DNA of 16,414 bases from UBA6522 sp036231525. Its GTDB lineage: Bacteria > Pseudomonadota > Gammaproteobacteria > Steroidobacterales > Rariloculaceae. The DNA lies in assembly GCA_036231525.1 (NCBI GenBank), contig JAZAGZ010000021.1:1-16414 (forward strand), given 5' to 3'. The notes beneath the pieces are model-generated. The model did no database searches, was not told the DNA's origin, and worked only from the letters and a program-made list of their open reading frames with translations. How positions within the stretch are numbered: the first letter of the stretch is position 1; every line of letters begins with the position of its first letter. Made by a program: the position numbers and the translations under genes. Positions 14,772 through 16,414 of this stretch are shown here, one piece after another.

Positions 14772-15998
14772 ATGAGAATGGAATATTTGAAGTGGCTCGG
14801 CACAGGCTTTGGATTACTTGCCCTACTAACAGGCTGCTCGCCTGACAGCGCTGTTGAGAGCATGCCCCAGGAGCAGCTGAGCGCTGCTGCTGTGAGCAAC
14901 ACCAGCGATTCGCCTCAGTATGAAGTTGATGCATCCTGGCCACAGCCGCTACCGAATGACTGGATCCTTGGGCAGGTTTCGGGGATTGCTATCGATGGTG
15001 AAGATAATGTCTGGATCATTCAGCGTCCGCGCACACTCACCGCTCACGAACTTGGAGCCGTACAAAATCCACCGGCAACTGAATGCTGCTACCCAGCCCC
15101 TTCAATTATCGCCTTTAATCCTGCTGGCGAAGTTGTCCAAGCATGGGGTGGCCCTACCTGGAATCAGGAGCGGTCAGTTCTTGATACATCTTATGGTTCA
15201 GCAAACGTGGCTGAGGCCGCTGGGTGGGATTTACCTGAAGATTGGCCAGCACAGGAACACGGCATCTTCGTAGATCATGAGAATAATGTGTGGATCGGCG
15301 GTAACGGCAGCAATGATCATGTAGTCCTAAAATTTACCGCGGAAGGTGAGCACCTTCTTACGATTGGACAATGGAATGAAACTCGCGGCAGCAACGATAC
15401 ACAACTCCTCGGGCGCCCTGCCGACATCTCGGTCGACATCGAGACTAATGAGGTTTACATCGCTGATGGTTATCGCAACCGCCGAGTCATTGTCTTCGAT
15501 GCAAACACGGGAGAATACAAACGCCATTGGGGTGCTTACGGAAACGCCCCGGATGATTCCATTGATATTTCTGTTCTTTCACCCACCACAGAATCTTGGC
15601 ATAACCCTGTGCACGCTGTCCGTATAGCGAATGATGGTCTGGTTTACGTCGCAGACCGTGGCGGCAGCCGAATTCATGTATTCAATAAAGACGGAACATT
15701 CGTGCAAGAAGGAGTGTTTGCTCCGTGGACCACCGTCCAAGGTGCCGCCTGGGACATCGAGCTGTCCAGCGACCCCGACCAACGATGGGTCTTTGCTGCG
15801 GATGGGGCCAACATGAAAGTATGGATTCTGCGCCGGGAAGATATGGAAGTAGTCGGATCCTTTGGGCACGGCGGTAGACAGGCAGGCCAGTTCAACTGGG
15901 TGCACAACATCACCTCAGACAGTTTTGGCAATCTCTATACAGCCGAGGTAAACACAGGGAAACGTGTACAAAAATTTGTCCCGGTAGCCACAAACTAG
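14772..15998 (+). CDS. NHL-repeat beta-propeller lipoprotein, peptidyl-alpha-hydroxyglycine amidating lyase-like
   Basis: 408 residues. A lipoprotein signal ends with the lipobox LTGC (Cys22); Ser at +2 predicts outer-membrane sorting. A low-complexity link (about 23-50) is followed by a six-bladed propeller of NHL-like repeats: DGEDNVWIIQRP (75-86), DHENNVWIGGN (168-178), ADGYRNRRVIVFD (231-243), NDGLVYVADRGGSRIHVF (287-304) and DSFGNLYTAEVNTGKRVQKF (383-402). The layout and motifs such as CCYPAP (105-110), EHGIFVD and RHWGAYG match bacterial proteins annotated as peptidylglycine alpha-amidating-lyase-like. Family catalytic residues were not verified one by one, so lyase activity is uncertain; many bacterial members have no known substrate. 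The ATG at 14772 has GGGGA about eight bases upstream. The next gene on the same strand is a second Mo-hydroxylase subunit, 120 bases away. Confidence 0.87.
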   Translation: MRMEYLKWLGTGFGLLALLTGCSPDSAVESMPQEQLSAAAVSNTSDSPQYEVDASWPQPLPNDWILGQVSGIAIDGEDNVWIIQRPRTLTAHELGAVQNPPATECCYPAPSIIAFNPAGEVVQAWGGPTWNQERSVLDTSYGSANVAEAAGWDLPEDWPAQEHGIFVDHENNVWIGGNGSNDHVVLKFTAEGEHLLTIGQWNETRGSNDTQLLGRPADISVDIETNEVYIADGYRNRRVIVFDANTGEYKRHWGAYGNAPDDSIDISVLSPTTESWHNPVHAVRIANDGLVYVADRGGSRIHVFNKDGTFVQEGVFAPWTTVQGAAWDIELSSDPDQRWVFAADGANMKVWILRREDMEVVGSFGHGGRQAGQFNWVHNITSDSFGNLYTAEVNTGKRVQKFVPVATN

Positions 15999-16118
15999 GC
16001 TATCTATGAGAATGCTGAGTGGTCAGCGAAACGGTGGTAACCTCCGTTTATCAGTGGCGTAAACGCAGAAGCAATAACGTCGATTGCAAGTCGAATCGGT
16101 ACAAGTAAAGGTGTAGTC
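15999..16118. other. Intergenic hairpin between lipoprotein and second Mo-hydroxylase gene
   Basis: The 120-base gap contains AAACGGTGG (16029-16037) and CCTCCGTTT (16041-16049), a 9-bp stem with one T-T mismatch and a TAA loop. No T-run follows, so it is not a typical intrinsic terminator; it may reduce or process transcript between the two genes. No promoter was identified. Confidence 0.3.
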
Positions 16119-16414
16119 ATGGCATATCAGTTATTGGGTAAGGACTTCACGCCGCCAGATGTGCGCGGCAAGGTCACAGGACGAGCAAAATATGCGGAGG
16201 ATTTCCGTGCTGAGGGCATGCTCTTCTGCAAACTGCTGACAAGTCCCATGCCACATGCCAGAGTACGCAGCATCGATACAACGGCTGCCCTGGCGCTGGA
16301 AGGTGTATTTGCCGTTCTGACGGCGGATGACATCCCATCTGCTCAGGTACCCCCCGCCCCTCAGACCCCGATACTGACCAATGAACCTTGCTATGTAGGC
16401 GAACCAATTCTTGC
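16119..16414 (+). CDS. Second xanthine dehydrogenase family molybdopterin-binding subunit (5' part, truncated by window end)
   Basis: The frame from ATG 16119 is open for 98 codons to the window edge with no stop. It starts MAYQLLGKDFTPPDVRGKVT and continues with GRAKYAEDF, SPMPHARVRSID (about 42-53), GVFAVLTADDIP and a final CYVGEPIL. These are the a/b-hammerhead features of large subunits of the xanthine dehydrogenase/aldehyde oxidase family, and they line up with GEGRFSDDF, YPHARIRDID, GVLAVFTGSD and RYVGEPIA in the complete gene on the left. The two are clearly paralogous but divergent, so the window holds two different Mo-hydroxylases. AAAGGTG upstream serves as Shine-Dalgarno. No Tat or Sec signal is seen. 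Catalytic residues lie beyond the window. Confidence 0.9.
   Translation, partial: MAYQLLGKDFTPPDVRGKVTGRAKYAEDFRAEGMLFCKLLTSPMPHARVRSIDTTAALALEGVFAVLTADDIPSAQVPPAPQTPILTNEPCYVGEPIL

Noticed and set aside
1..16414. CRISPR array, transposable element, prophage, toxin-antitoxin or restriction system, tRNA or rRNA
   Set aside because: No regularly spaced repeats, no transposase/integrase/nuclease motifs, no terminal inverted repeats and no tRNA-like cloverleaf were noticed on either strand.

Overview
The window reads as chromosomal DNA of a Gram-negative bacterium, most likely a marine or soil Pseudomonadota and probably a gammaproteobacterium. The support is a Tat-targeted enzyme, a periplasmic c-type cytochrome, a Bug/TctC-type solute receptor, a YadA-like outer-membrane anchor, an OM-type lipoprotein and an RraA protein close to gammaproteobacterial forms. 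No rRNA, tRNA, CRISPR array, transposase, integrase or phage gene was seen. Every intergenic gap is under 300 bases, the longest being about 230.

Left block (27-7477, minus strand, transcribed right to left): UbiD-type prFMN decarboxylase, molybdenum-hydroxylase large subunit, an NMT1/THI5-like periplasmic-binding-fold protein without signal peptide, then after a gap of about 114 bases a Tat-exported thiamine-diphosphate (ThDP) enzyme and a small exported cytochrome c. The first three genes overlap or abut, as do the last two apart from 9 bases, so they look like two tightly coupled units or one operon. Diverging from ubiD is a tripartite tricarboxylate transporter (TTT): a TctC-type receptor and a TctA-TctB fusion permease. 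The natural reading is uptake and breakdown of a carboxylated, possibly aromatic or heteroaromatic, compound: TTT import, decarboxylation or reversible carboxylation by UbiD, hydroxylation or dehydrogenation by the Mo enzyme, and a periplasmic ThDP reaction with cytochrome c as possible electron acceptor. The substrate cannot be read from the sequence.

Middle block (10688-13271): a perfect 16-base palindrome, a small YadA-like protein with an unusual coiled coil after its predicted beta-barrel anchor, then RraA (minus) diverging from a zinc-ribbon SAM methyltransferase (plus).

Right block (13345-16414): a DUF6152 protein and a 249-residue exported protein of unknown function on the minus strand. 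Diverging from them is a beta-propeller (NHL-type) lipoprotein resembling peptidyl-alpha-hydroxyglycine amidating lyases, followed by the 5' end of a second molybdenum-hydroxylase large subunit that runs off the window.

The most interesting parts are the Tat-exported ThDP enzyme paired with a cytochrome c, the coupled UbiD / Mo-hydroxylase / cytosolic binding-fold trio, and the YadA-like protein. All function statements come from motif recognition by eye; no searches were run.
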